Origin: an uncultured Gemmatimonadota bacterium
Lineage (GTDB): Bacteria; Gemmatimonadota; Gemmatimonadetes; Longimicrobiales; Longimicrobiaceae
DNA: 35,695 bases
Direction: 5' to 3'
Assembly (NCBI GenBank): GCA_902805735.1
Contig: CADCTW010000205.1
Coordinates: 1-35,695, forward strand
Each line of letters starts with the position of its first letter. Within the stretch, counting starts at the first letter, position 1. The translations under genes were made by a program, and so were the position numbers. This document shows positions 6,302 to 16,345 of this stretch, one piece after another. The notes below the pieces were generated by a model. It did no database searches, was not told the origin of the DNA, and was given only the letters and a program-made list of their open reading frames with translations.

Positions 6302-9300
6302 TCAGTAGTCCAGGCCGTCCTCACCCAGGAAATCGTCGAGCAAGCTCGGCGTCCAATCCGGCCCCTGAGGCGCTTCACCCCGCGTAAGCTCCTCGTGGGC
6401 GATCTGCGCCATGCGGGTGGCGATGCCGAACAGGATCTGCGTGCCGATAACCTCGATCAACTGGTTTTTGTGCGAGCTGATCCTGCCCGCCACCTTCGCC
6501 GCGCGGTTTGCGGTCCTCGCGTTCCGTAGCTGGGGGACGAGCGCCCCGAGTGCCCCTCTGGTGCGTTTCGCGGTTTTGTAGATGCGGCCGATGCCCGGCG
6601 CGAAACCACCCAGCACCGCGGCGATGATCACGTCGCTGTGGTCGATCCCGTCCAGGGTGAACTCACCCTTCGACATGGAATTCCAGCCGATCTGCATCGA
6701 AAGGTTGAACGCACCCGCACCCAACGCATTCTTGACCGAGAAGCTGGCCGTAATCTCCGACATGCTGAACTGACCCGTCGGATCCAGGGCGTTCACCGGG
6801 TCCTGGGTGACGTAGCCATAGAGGTTGCTTTCGCCGCCCTCGAACAGGAGCGGATCTTTCGCGGCCCAGCGCCCGGTCTTCGCATCGTAGTCCCGTGCTC
6901 CGAACCGCACGAGTCCCGTCCTCCCGTCGTACAGCCCACCCGCATACCCGAAGGGCTGGAACCCAGGCCGCGTGTCCTGCAGCACCTCCCCCCACGCGTC
7001 GTAGTCGATGCGCTGGGCTACCTCGCCGCTCGCCACGTCCACCACCAGGCGCACGCTCCCCAGGTGGTCCTGCACCAGCCGGTACGTGCGGCCTCCGCGC
7101 ATCATGTACTCCGGCACGTTGGGCCGCTCGCCGTAGACGAACCGCGCCACCACCGCCCCCGTGCTGTCCAGCTCCGCCACCGGCCGCAGCGGGCCCTCCC
7201 AGAGGAAGCCCTGCACCAGGCGCCCGTTCACCTTGCGCCCCACCTGCCGGTTCTCGGCGTCGACCACGTACTCCACGCGCGTGCCGCCGGGGAGTGCCAC
7301 CTCCAGCAGGTTGCCCAGCGCGTCGTACCGGTAGCGCGTGGTGTCGGCCCCCACCGCCTTGTAGAGCAGCTCGCCCGCGCCGGTGTAGCCGTACGCCGCC
7401 TCTCCGAAGCTCAGCAGGCGGTCCTGGCCGTCGACGGCCGCCTCCACCACGCCGGCCTGAGTGGTGACCCGCGTGCGGTTGCCGTTGTCGTCGTACTCGT
7501 AGGCGGCGGACACGCTGCCGTCCTTGCTCACCTGCGTGAGCCGCCCCGCCGCGTCGTAGGCATACGTGTAGGTGGTGCTCACCCCCCCCACCATCTCCGT
7601 CAGCGTCTCGATGCGCCCGCCCGCGTCGCGCGTGTACCTGGTGCGGAACAGGGGGGAACCGCTGTACGCCGCCTCCAGCCCCGAGCGCTCACCGTACTCG
7701 TTGTACGTCGTCCGGGTGCTGACCGGCCCCAGTGTCGTGCCGGTGGGGAGGCCGTTCAGCGAATCGCGGGTGAGGACGAGGGCCCCGGCGCCGGTCAGCA
7801 GTCCATCCGCGTCGTAGCGGAACGCCACCGAGTCGGCCCCTCCCACGATCTGCGCCGCGACCCGGAAGTCACTGTCGTACCGGTAGCGCACTTCTCCGGT
7901 CACGGCCCCCGACCAGGCGGCCCGCTGAAGGAGCGAGCCGTCGTACTGGTACTGGAGCGTCCCTCCGCCCGTGCGGGTGGAGCCCACCAGGACGCCGGAC
8001 TGCGCGCTGTACTGGAAGGCGAGCGCCGCCCCCGGGATCTGAACCGCTTTGGTCCGTCCCGCCGAATCGTACTCCATGGCGAGGACAGCGCCGTCCGGGC
8101 GCACGATCCGGTTCAGCTGGCCGTCCACGGAGTACGACGAGGCGGTGACCGCGTTGCCGCCCACGCTCGGCGCGGTGTAGCTCTCGGCCTGGTTGACCGC
8201 GTTGAATCCGAACCGGTGGGCGGATCGCGCGGGCGGGGTGAGCGACGTCATGTTCCCGTTCCCATCGTACCCGTACACGATCTGGCGCCCGCCGGGCAGC
8301 GTCTGGCGGACCATCCTTCCGGACGCGTCGTAGCTGTAAGACTGGGTCCGGCCGAGGGCGTCGGTGGTGCTAAGCACCCGCCCTTGCGCGTCGTACGTGA
8401 AGCGCTCCGTCCGGCTTCCGATGCTCCGCTCCACCACGCGGCCCTCCGCGTCGTAGACACTGGACTCCGGCGCGAAGCCGGGGACCGTCTGGCGGAACGG
8501 GCGGCCCTCCGCGTCCAGCTCGGTGACCGCCGTACGGCCCGCGGCCGTCGTGCGGGTCACCTGGCGCGTAGCGCGGTCGAAGCTCTCCAGCGACACGCGC
8601 CCGTTGACGAAGACCGAGTCGGTCTGGCGCATCACGCTGTTGTTGGCGGGGTCGATCACCACCATCCGGCCGGTGCGCTCCGTGCGCTGGAGGCCAGAGG
8701 GAGTGCGCGTGACCGTCTCCGTAAGCGGCGCCTGCATTCCGGAGCGCGGGTCGGGCATGGAGCGCAGCGTCGTCACCGTTCCATCCGGTGCCGTGCTCAC
8801 GGAGCGCCCGTCCGGCGTCGTGGTGGTGACCACGCCCTGTCCGCCGGGAAGCACGACGCTGGACTGCCGCGCCCCCGTGGCCGTCGTGCCCTGCCACAGC
8901 GTTACACCCAGCCCGGTCCCCGTGGTGGAGACCACCCCGGTGCCCCGCGGACCCTGCACGCGCGTGGTGGAAAGGACGCTGCCGTCGGGGCGCACCTCGC
9001 CCGCCAGCCGGCCCTGCGCGTCGTAGCGGTACTGCGTGGCGTTCCCGTTGGCGTCGGTCTGACCGGTGATGAGCCCGCCGGTGCCGTACGTGTACCCCAC
9101 CTTGATGCCACCCGGCAGCGTGACCCCTTCCAGGTCGCCGGATGCGGACTGGCCGAGCGTGGAGCGGACGCCGTCCGGGCCCACCACCGCCACCACCCGC
9201 CCGGTCGCGTCACGCTCCACCTGCGTGGTACGCCCCTGGCCGTCGGTCACCACCGCTACACGCCCCTTGGCGTCGTAGCCGAACTGGTAGAGAGTGTCAC

Positions 9301-12300
9301 CCGTGACGGCGCCCACCGTGCGCAGGTGCCGCCCGCGGGCGTCGAACACGTACACCTCCGTCCCAGCCGCCACGGCCATCTCGTCGCCCGTGAGCCCCGG
9401 GAAGGCCGGCGCCACGCGGCGCACGCGGCTGTTGCCGAAGTCCGCCACGTACAGCGCCCCGTCGGGGCCCCGTGTGATGCCGCGCGGGCGGTTGAAGCGG
9501 CTGTCCGCGGCGGGGCCGCCCTCGCCGTTGTAGCCGGCGGCGCTGGTGCCGGCGAAGGTGGTGATGATCCCCGAGGGCGCCACGCGGCGCACACGGTGGT
9601 TGTTGCCGTCGGTGATGTACAGCGTGCCGTCGGCCTCCACCTCCAGCCCCTGCGGGCGGTTGAGCTGCGCCAGCCGCGCCTGCCCGCCGTCGCCCGAGAA
9701 GCCGAAGGCGCCGGTGCCCGCCACGGTGCTGATCACCCCCGAGGGGTCGATGCGGCGCACGCGGTGGTTCCCCTGGTCCGACACGTATACGCTGCCGTCC
9801 GCGCCGATGGCCAGCCCGTCCGGCTGGTTGAGGCGGGCGCGCGCCGCCGCCCCGCCGTCGCCGGCGTACCCGGCCAGCCCGGTGCCCGCCACGGTGGCGA
9901 TGGTGCCGTCCGGCATGATGCGGCGGACGACGTGGCTGGTCTTCTCGGTGAAGTAGATGCTCCCGTCCGCCGCCTGCAGGACGTAGCGCGGCGTGTTGAC
10001 CTTGGCCGCGGTGGCCGGGCCGCCGTCGCCGCTGTAGCCGCCCACGCCCGTGCCGGCCAGCGTGTGGATGGTGCCGTCCGGGGCGATGCGGCGGATGCGC
10101 TGCCCGCCCTCTTCGGCGATCAGCAGCCCGCCGTCCTTCATGAAGCCGATGCCGTGCGGGAACGACAGGCGCGCGCCCAGCGCGGGGCCGCCGTCGCCGC
10201 CCGTGCCGCCGCCCGCGATGGTGGTGATGATGCCGTCGCGCGCGATCTTGCGGATGCGGTGGTTGCCGTAGTCCGCCAGGTACGCGTCACCGTTGGGTGC
10301 CAGGCGCACGTCCTCCACGCCGAAGATGCGTGCCTGGAACGCCAGCCCGCCGTCGCCGGCGAAGCCCCCGGTCCCCACGCCCGCCGCCGTGCGCACGGCC
10401 GACTTGAGCGCCGGGGTGCCGCCGCGTGTGGTGCCGTCGCCCCGGTACAGGAGGCGCGACACGGGGTCGTAGGCGTGGTGCACGTCCAGCGTCCACCCGC
10501 CCATGGCCTGCGCCTTGGCGTCGTACGCGCCCAGCGACGAGGAGAGCGTCTGCCAGCGCGTCGCCTCCTGGCGGGCGCGGCTGTCCACGTCCGCGGGGAT
10601 GACGCACGCCTGGCGCCCGCCGTTGGGATCGCCCTGGCACGACAGGCCGAAGCTGCGCGCGGCCGCGCTGGGTACGTTGTAGAGGAAGGGATACACGTGG
10701 CCGATGCGCACGGACACGGGCTGCACGCCCTGCATGGGGCGGCCGTACGCGTCCTTGCCGTCCCACTGGAAGCTGTGGCGCAGGTTGGGCGTGGGCTGGA
10801 ACGACTGCGTGAACTTGCGCCCGCCCACCTCGATCACCACCTCCACGCGCTGGAGGTCCGCCGGGAGGGTGGCCCCCGTCAGGTCGATCTCCAGGGTGCG
10901 CGTGGCCTCGTTGCCGGGGGCGCGCGCGCTGGTGTAGGCCATGCGCACGCCGGTTCCCGGAAGCGCGACCTGCTGCGCGGCGGACTGCGCGGTGCACAGC
11001 GCCGCGATCCCCGAGCTCGGGTCGCACTCCGCCGCGGCCGCCCCGGTGGGGTCCACCCCACCCACCCCGTGCGGGTAGTTGAGGTCGATCCCGCTCAGGC
11101 GGACGACGGGGGCGCGCTGGAGCTGGGCGCCGGGACGGTAGGTCGCGGCGAGCTGCTGCCGCTCCTGCACCGTGATCCCCAGCTCCGCCAGCACCGTCTC
11201 GCCATCCGCCACGCCGTCGCCGGTCACGTCCACCCCGGCCACCCCGCCGGCCGTGGAGACGATGGCGATGACGCGGCCGTCCGTGGTGGGGATCCACGCG
11301 CCCTGGCGCGGATCCCAGGCGCCCGTGGGCACCGGCGTGCCCACCGGGAAGTCGAGGAAGTTCTCCACGTACAGCGGCACGGGCTGGCTCAGCACCACCT
11401 CCGCCCCGGCCGGCACCCCGTCCGAGGTGAGGCCGACCGCGTACGTGTACGCGGTGGTCGCCGGAAGGGCGCCCGGCATGGCCAGCGGGCCGTTCTCGCC
11501 CACCGTGAACTCGGTGGCCCGCAGCGTGAGCGCGGGGGCCGGCTGGCGGGTGCCGTCCGGCATCACGTACTCCGCCGTGGTGCCGGCCGGGATCACCAGG
11601 GTGGCCTGGCGCGGCCCGTCCGCGTCTTCCACCACGCTGGCGCGCGCCACCTGCGTCTCGCCCGACCCCAGCTCCACCGGGGTGGCGACGGGGTCAAGCT
11701 GAAGGAGGATCACGTCGTCCAGCACCACCCAGTCCTGCCACGGCGCATCCGTCTGGCGCTGGGCCGGGAGGTAGCCGTTCTTCGCAAAGTCCAGCCGCAC
11801 GGGGCCGCCGCCGTTGACCACCAGGTCGTAGGCGCCGTCGGCCCGGGTGAGCGTCTGCCCGTACTCCGGGTGGTCGCGCACCGTGACGGTGACGCCGCCC
11901 AGCGGCTTCAGCTCGCGGTTCAGCACCCGGCCGCGCAGACCGGCGGCGCGGATGCCGTCGATGGTGCCCGGGGCCACGCCCGTCTGAATGGGGTTCTCCC
12001 CCGTGTACAGGAACTCGGTGGCCGCGCCCACGGTGGTGGTGAGGGTGCGGTCCAGCACCGGGGCCACCTTCGCCGGGTCGGGCGGAAGGGGCTCGGAGGG
12101 AGTCTCGGTGCGGGTGACGGCGCGGGCGGAGACCGCCTCGTTCCCCGCCGCGTCGCGCGCCGTGATGGTGAAGGAGTTGGCGCCCACGGCGAGCGCGGCG
12201 TCCACCGCGAAGGCGCCGCCTTCCGCCAGGGCCAGCGGCTCGCCGCCCAGCTCCGCCGTCACCGGGCTGGCGTCGGTCACGCGGCCGGCCAGCGGGGTGC

Positions 12301-15295
12301 GCGCGTCTTCCGTGCTCAGCCCTTCCGCCGGCGCCGTCCAGGTGATGACCGGCGCCTCGGTGTCGCGCACCACGCCCAGCACGGCGCGCGACTCGTTCCC
12401 CGCGGCGTCCACGGCCACGAAGGCGAGGGCGTTGGCGCCCTCCGCGCCCAGCGTGGCCGGCGCCGCGAACGCGCCGGAACCGTCCAGCGCCACGGGGGCG
12501 CCGCCCAGCGTGAAGGTCACGGCCGACAGGTCGCGCACCGTCCCCGTCACCTCCACCGCCGCGCGGTTGGTGAGCGAGCCCTCACCCGGGGTGAGCACGG
12601 TGATGGCGGGCGGGGTGATGTCGCGCACGATCCCGCGCGTGGCCTCTCCCTTGTTCCCCACCTCGTCGGTGGCCACCGCCGTGAGCGTGACCGGCCCCTC
12701 GGTGGTGAGCGGCACCTCGCCGCGGAAAGTCTTGTTGTCGGTGACCTGCATCGCCACGCCGTTCACCGCCACGGTCACGGCGCTCTCGTCCTGCACCGTC
12801 CCCTCCACCGCCATGGTGCCGCGGTTGGTCAGCGTTCCCTCCGCCGGAGCGGTGAACGCCACCACCGGCGGCTCGGTGTCGCGGGTGAGGGTGCGCACCG
12901 GCGAGCTGACGTTGCCGGCCGCGTCCGTGGCCGTCACGCTGAGCGTGGTGCCGGTGGCGCCCAGCGGTACCTCGCCCGCGAAGGCGCCCGCCGCGTCCAG
13001 CGCCAGCGTGACGCCGTTGATGGAGAAGGTGACCGCCGTGCGGTCCTGCACCGTGCCGCGCACCTGCACCGTCTCGCCCATCACCCGCGCGCCCTCGGCC
13101 GGCGCCGCGAAGGCGACGACGGGGGCCTCGGTGTCGCGCAGCACCGTGCGGCTGGCCGAGCCGGCGTTCCCCGCCGCGTCGGTCGCCTCGGCCACCAGCG
13201 TGTTGTCGCCCTCCACCGCCAGCGCGGCCGTGGTGGCGAAGGAGCCGTCGGCCGCCACCGCCACCTCCGCCCCGCCGATGCGCAGCGTGACCGGCGACGC
13301 GTCGGTCACGCGCCCGCGAAGCTCCGTCTGCGTCTGGCGGGTGATGAGGCCCGCGGCCGGGGTCTCGATCACCACCACGGGCGGCGTGGTGTCGCGCACC
13401 ACCGTCCGCGTGGCGCGGCCTACGTTCCCCGCCGCGTCGGTGGCCACGAAGGCCAGCGCGTTGCTTCCCTCCTGCGCCAGCGGCGCTTCCGCCGTGAAGG
13501 AGCGGTCCTCGGCCAGCGGAACCGCCACCCCGTTCATCGTCAGCGTCACCGCCGACGAGTCGGCGACGGTGCCGCTCACCTGGATGGCCCGCTCACGCGT
13601 CAGCTTCCCTTCCTCGGGCGCCGCCACGGTGACCACGGGCGGCGTGGTGTCGCGCACGATCCCGCGCTGCGCCTGCCCCTCGTTCCCCGCCGCGTCGGTG
13701 GCGACCGCCGCCAGCGTGATCCGTCCTTCGACGGTGAGCGGCACCTCGCCGCGGAAGGTCCTGTTGTCGGTTACCTGCATCGCCACGCCGTTGACCGCCA
13801 CGGCCACGGCGCTCTCGTCCTGCACCGTGCCCTCCACGGCCATGGTGCCGCGGTTGGTCAGCGTTCCCTCCGCCGGAGCGGTGAACGCCACCACGGGCGG
13901 CCGGGTGTCGCGCGTCACCTGGCGCGCGGCGCTGGAGCTGTTCCCCGCGGCGTCGGTGGCGCTCACGGTCAGGAAGTTGGCTCCCTCGGCCGTCGCCGGC
14001 ACCTGGGCCTCGAACGCGCCCTCGGGGGAGAGGGTGAGCGCCACGCCGTTGATGTTGGCCGTCACCCTGGTGCGGTCCGTGATGGTGCCGCGCACCTGCA
14101 GCAGCGAGTCGCGCGTGAGCACCCCCTCGGCCGGAGCCGTGAGGGTGATGACGGGCGGCTCCGTGTCGCGGATCACCGTGCGCACGGAGTCGGTGCGCAG
14201 CCCGGCCGCGTCCACCGCCGTGTAGCGGAGCTGGTTCTCGCCTTCCACCGCGAGCGGCACCCGGGCGCTGAAGCCCTCGCCGCTGCGCGCCGCCTCCACG
14301 CCGTTCACCGTCACGCGGGTGGGGGTCTCGTCCAGCACCCGGCCCGCCGCCTCCACCTCCGTCTGGCGGGTGATGAGCCCCGCCGCCGGGGACTCGATCT
14401 GGATCACCGGCGCCGTGTTGTCCGTGGCGGTCACCCAGAAGTTCAGGTGGCTCCGCGGCTTGGACTGCAGCGTCACCTCCAGCACGTTCTCGCCCGGGCG
14501 CAGCGTCACCTCGCGCTCCAGCACGCCCACCTGCTGGTTCAGGTCGCTCTGCACCACCACGTACGTCCCGTTCAGCAGCACCGTGCCGCTGGAGACCCGC
14601 TCCGTGCCGTCCGGGTTGCCGTTGTAGATCCGGATCTTGTGCGGCGCCCCCGCCGTGGAGGCCACGTTGAAGCGCACCACCTCGGTAAAGGGCTCCCCCG
14701 TCTCGCGCCGGTACAGGCGCTGGAATACGGCGTAGCTCGCGTCCGGCGACTGCACCAGCGAGAGCGTGAGGTACGCCCCCGCCGGCCCGTACGCGTACAC
14801 TTCCAGCGAGTTGGCCGCCTGCGGCACCACCGGGCGCGACAGGATGGCCCCCGCCGCGCTGCGCAGGTCCGCGCCGGAGTACACGGTCGCGCCGTTCAGC
14901 ACCACGCGCGCGCTGTCCAGCCGCGCCGATCCGTCCGGGGCGCCGTTGGATACGCGCAGGGCGTAGCTCGCGGTGGGGGCGGCCAGGATGGCGAAGCGCT
15001 CCACGTGGTACGCGCTGCCCCCCGTGGGGGTGCCGAAGCGTTTGGGCCCGTAGACGGCCACGCTGTCCACGGATGCGGCGCCGGTGAGGACGCGCAGCAG
15101 CGGCGCCCCGGCGGTGGACGCGAGCGCGGAGCCCACGCCCGCCAGCAGGAGCAGCGGCAGCAGGGCGACGGCTCCGCGGCGGGCAAGGGCGTGCCCGAGC
15201 CTGCGGAGTTGGGATTGCTTGTGAGCGGTCACGTGGGGAGCTCGCCGCGGCGAGACTGTGCAGGGATGTGGCTTCGCGGCCGCGGGATGCGGCAC
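6302..15295 (-). CDS. giant secreted RHS/YD-repeat protein with Ig-like and NHL repeats (teneurin-like)
   Basis: 2997 residues from the ATG at 15295; a GTG at 15232 would start just before a Sec signal peptide (basic TAHKQSQLRRLG, then ALLPLLLLAGVGSALAS). Order: a beta-rich N-terminal part to about residue 290; nine Ig-like repeats of about 86 residues (293-1065), each with PPVVxFxAPAEG, VNGVA and ATDAAGN marks; a carboxypeptidase-regulatory-like domain (1117-1200); a Ca-binding-like DVTGDGVADGE loop (1356); six NHL repeats (about 1637-1965, GTGxxGxSGDGGPA and NHRVRRI); YD repeats (about 2003-2740); and the RHS core (2743-2842: DHLGSVRLV, RFGARDYDAKTGRW, NLYGYVTQDPVNALDPTG). A 155-residue tail follows, with a Gly-rich hydrophobic segment and an acidic end, and no toxin motif I recognise. 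The layout resembles metazoan teneurins and polymorphic RHS toxins: a shell that may encapsulate or deliver the tail. It is probably exported and surface-linked. Confidence 0.9.
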   Translation of the reverse strand: MPHPAAAKPHPCTVSPRRAPHVTAHKQSQLRRLGHALARRGAVALLPLLLLAGVGSALASTAGAPLLRVLTGAASVDSVAVYGPKRFGTPTGGSAYHVERFAILAAPTASYALRVSNGAPDGSARLDSARVVLNGATVYSGADLRSAAGAILSRPVVPQAANSLEVYAYGPAGAYLTLSLVQSPDASYAVFQRLYRRETGEPFTEVVRFNVASTAGAPHKIRIYNGNPDGTERVSSGTVLLNGTYVVVQSDLNQQVGVLEREVTLRPGENVLEVTLQSKPRSHLNFWVTATDNTAPVIQIESPAAGLITRQTEVEAAGRVLDETPTRVTVNGVEAARSGEGFSARVPLAVEGENQLRYTAVDAAGLRTDSVRTVIRDTEPPVITLTAPAEGVLTRDSLLQVRGTITDRTRVTANINGVALTLSPEGAFEAQVPATAEGANFLTVSATDAAGNSSSAARQVTRDTRPPVVAFTAPAEGTLTNRGTMAVEGTVQDESAVAVAVNGVAMQVTDNRTFRGEVPLTVEGRITLAAVATDAAGNEGQAQRGIVRDTTPPVVTVAAPEEGKLTRERAIQVSGTVADSSAVTLTMNGVAVPLAEDRSFTAEAPLAQEGSNALAFVATDAAGNVGRATRTVVRDTTPPVVVIETPAAGLITRQTQTELRGRVTDASPVTLRIGGAEVAVAADGSFATTAALAVEGDNTLVAEATDAAGNAGSASRTVLRDTEAPVVAFAAPAEGARVMGETVQVRGTVQDRTAVTFSINGVTLALDAAGAFAGEVPLGATGTTLSVTATDAAGNVSSPVRTLTRDTEPPVVAFTAPAEGTLTNRGTMAVEGTVQDESAVTVAVNGVAMQVTDNKTFRGEVPLTTEGPVTLTAVATDEVGNKGEATRGIVRDITPPAITVLTPGEGSLTNRAAVEVTGTVRDLSAVTFTLGGAPVALDGSGAFAAPATLGAEGANALAFVAVDAAGNESRAVLGVVRDTEAPVITWTAPAEGLSTEDARTPLAGRVTDASPVTAELGGEPLALAEGGAFAVDAALAVGANSFTITARDAAGNEAVSARAVTRTETPSEPLPPDPAKVAPVLDRTLTTTVGAATEFLYTGENPIQTGVAPGTIDGIRAAGLRGRVLNRELKPLGGVTVTVRDHPEYGQTLTRADGAYDLVVNGGGPVRLDFAKNGYLPAQRQTDAPWQDWVVLDDVILLQLDPVATPVELGSGETQVARASVVEDADGPRQATLVIPAGTTAEYVMPDGTRQPAPALTLRATEFTVGENGPLAMPGALPATTAYTYAVGLTSDGVPAGAEVVLSQPVPLYVENFLDFPVGTPVPTGAWDPRQGAWIPTTDGRVIAIVSTAGGVAGVDVTGDGVADGETVLAELGITVQERQQLAATYRPGAQLQRAPVVRLSGIDLNYPHGVGGVDPTGAAAAECDPSSGIAALCTAQSAAQQVALPGTGVRMAYTSARAPGNEATRTLEIDLTGATLPADLQRVEVVIEVGGRKFTQSFQPTPNLRHSFQWDGKDAYGRPMQGVQPVSVRIGHVYPFLYNVPSAAARSFGLSCQGDPNGGRQACVIPADVDSRARQEATRWQTLSSSLGAYDAKAQAMGGWTLDVHHAYDPVSRLLYRGDGTTRGGTPALKSAVRTAAGVGTGGFAGDGGLAFQARIFGVEDVRLAPNGDAYLADYGNHRIRKIARDGIITTIAGGGTGGDGGPALGARLSFPHGIGFMKDGGLLIAEEGGQRIRRIAPDGTIHTLAGTGVGGYSGDGGPATAAKVNTPRYVLQAADGSIYFTEKTSHVVRRIMPDGTIATVAGTGLAGYAGDGGAAARARLNQPDGLAIGADGSVYVSDQGNHRVRRIDPSGVISTVAGTGAFGFSGDGGQARLAQLNRPQGLEVEADGTLYITDGNNHRVRRVAPSGIITTFAGTSAAGYNGEGGPAADSRFNRPRGITRGPDGALYVADFGNSRVRRVAPAFPGLTGDEMAVAAGTEVYVFDARGRHLRTVGAVTGDTLYQFGYDAKGRVAVVTDGQGRTTQVERDATGRVVAVVGPDGVRSTLGQSASGDLEGVTLPGGIKVGYTYGTGGLITGQTDANGNATQYRYDAQGRLAGEVRPDGSVLSTTRVQGPRGTGVVSTTGTGLGVTLWQGTTATGARQSSVVLPGGQGVVTTTTPDGRSVSTAPDGTVTTLRSMPDPRSGMQAPLTETVTRTPSGLQRTERTGRMVVIDPANNSVMRQTDSVFVNGRVSLESFDRATRQVTRTTAAGRTAVTELDAEGRPFRQTVPGFAPESSVYDAEGRVVERSIGSRTERFTYDAQGRVLSTTDALGRTQSYSYDASGRMVRQTLPGGRQIVYGYDGNGNMTSLTPPARSAHRFGFNAVNQAESYTAPSVGGNAVTASSYSVDGQLNRIVRPDGAVLAMEYDSAGRTKAVQIPGAALAFQYSAQSGVLVGSTRTGGGTLQYQYDGSLLQRAAWSGAVTGEVRYRYDSDFRVAAQIVGGADSVAFRYDADGLLTGAGALVLTRDSLNGLPTGTTLGPVSTRTTYNEYGERSGLEAAYSGSPLFRTRYTRDAGGRIETLTEMVGGVSTTYTYAYDAAGRLTQVSKDGSVSAAYEYDDNGNRTRVTTQAGVVEAAVDGQDRLLSFGEAAYGYTGAGELLYKAVGADTTRYRYDALGNLLEVALPGGTRVEYVVDAENRQVGRKVNGRLVQGFLWEGPLRPVAELDSTGAVVARFVYGERPNVPEYMMRGGRTYRLVQDHLGSVRLVVDVASGEVAQRIDYDAWGEVLQDTRPGFQPFGYAGGLYDGRTGLVRFGARDYDAKTGRWAAKDPLLFEGGESNLYGYVTQDPVNALDPTGQFSMSEITASFSVKNALGAGAFNLSMQIGWNSMSKGEFTLDGIDHSDVIIAAVLGGFAPGIGRIYKTAKRTRGALGALVPQLRNARTANRAAKVAGRISSHKNQLIEVIGTQILFGIATRMAQIAHEELTRGEAPQGPDWTPSLLDDFLGEDGLDY

Positions 15296-15760
15296 GGAGC
15301 GGCTGCTCCGGGTCAGCGGAGCGGGGTGTACGCGGTGTGGATCGAGGGAGCGGTGGAGAACTTCCGCGGGAGGCCCCAGGGCGGGGCTTGCGGTGGCAAT
15401 GCGTCGTCAAGAGCGTGGCGGAAGCTAGGAATATCCGCCAACGTGCGCAAGATGCGTCCGAACCGCGGCGCATTTGGTTTGCGCCGCGGGCGCCGTCCGG
15501 GCCTATTTGCTGGGCGGACGGCGATCACGCGCCCGATCCACAAACGCTTGAGCTATACGGACGTGGCGTAATATGACGGGAATGACGAGTTGCACATGAC
15601 GCCACATTAAGTATTTATTATCCGGCTTCCGCGGTCCCGCGCCGCCGCACGCGGTCACCCGCGGCCCCTTTCAGGGCGTCAGCAGGCGGGCCACCGGCGC
15701 ACGGCCGGTCACCCCCGGGAACGGTCGCGTAGCCGTCCGCGTGGAGCGCTGCGAGTCCAG
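15296..15760. other. intergenic region upstream of the RHS gene
   Basis: No gene is supported in these 465 bp. Positions 15561-15625 are markedly AT-richer than the surroundings and carry a perfect 7-bp inverted repeat, GTGGCGT (15563-15569) and ACGCCAC (15599-15605), 29 bp apart. This could be an operator or promoter region for the RHS gene; a TTGCGC-17-TAGCTT pair on the minus strand is too weak to call. A GC-rich hairpin, ACCGGC-GCACG-GCCGGT (15693-15709), lies downstream of kptA and may help end its transcript. Confidence 0.4.
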
Positions 15761-16345
15761 TCAGGTTGCATCATCGCCTGGAAACGCGAGGTACGCCGCG
15801 CCCGCCGCTTCCGTGAGCCACACGCCGTTGGCGGAGAGGTAGAAGCGGTGCCCGTCCGCGTGCATGCGCGCGGCGTCCACGCGGAGCACGGCGGGGCGGC
15901 CGTGGCGCGCGCCCACCGCCGCGGCGGCCGCCTCGTCGGCGGAGAGGTGGACGTGCCGGCGGCGGCCGGGGATGAGGCCCTCGCGGCGGATGGAGTCCAG
16001 GAAGCGCGTGGCGGTGCCGTGGAAGAGGACGGCGGGAGGCTCCACCGGCTCCAGCCCCAGCGCCACCGCCACCGAGTGCCCCTGGCTGGCGCGGATGCGC
16101 GCGCCGTCGTCGCTCAGGGCGAAGCGCCGCTTGTCGTTCTCCGCCACCACGCGGCGCAGCGAGGCGTCGTCCAGCGGTACCCCCGCGCGCCCGGCGGCGG
16201 CGAGCAGGTCGTCCACACGCGCCCACCCGGCGGAATCCAGCACCAGGCCGAACTTCGCCGGCTCGTGGCGGAGCACCAGGCTCATCCACTTGCTGAGGCG
16301 CACGAGCGGACTCCGCGCCTCCGCGCCCTTCCGTTCGCGCGTCAC
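15761..16345 (-). CDS. kptA: RNA 2'-phosphotransferase, Tpt1/KptA family
   Basis: 194 residues from a GTG at 16345-16343 that overlaps the cinA stop as GTGA. Tpt1/KptA motifs are intact: LSKWMSLVLRHEP (R26, H27), ARIRASQGHS (R85, H90), LFHGT (107-111), GLIPGRRRHVHLS (123-135) and FYLSANGVWLT. The family removes an internal 2'-phosphate from RNA using NAD+, releasing nicotinamide and ADP-ribose 1'',2''-cyclic phosphate. In yeast this completes tRNA splicing; in bacteria the physiological substrate is unknown, with RNA repair or ADP-ribosylation of RNA ends proposed. Length is normal and all catalytic positions are present. Coupling to cinA suggests a common theme of NAD-derived metabolites. 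Domain order is an N-terminal winged-helix-like lobe and a C-terminal ADP-ribosyltransferase-like lobe. Confidence 0.92.
   Translation of the reverse strand: MTRERKGAEARSPLVRLSKWMSLVLRHEPAKFGLVLDSAGWARVDDLLAAAGRAGVPLDDASLRRVVAENDKRRFALSDDGARIRASQGHSVAVALGLEPVEPPAVLFHGTATRFLDSIRREGLIPGRRRHVHLSADEAAAAAVGARHGRPAVLRVDAARMHADGHRFYLSANGVWLTEAAGAAYLAFPGDDAT

Noticed and set aside
15313..15543. A 76-residue gene upstream of the RHS gene
   Set aside because: The frame is Arg/Pro-rich with no start signal, domain or conserved-looking composition; the region is better viewed as a promoter and leader.
6638..15571. A 2977-residue open frame antisense to the RHS gene
   Set aside because: It is rich in His, Arg, Pro and Gly without any domain and mirrors the sense codon pattern. 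Stop-free antisense frames are common opposite long GC-rich genes; the sense strand has signal peptide, repeats and motifs.
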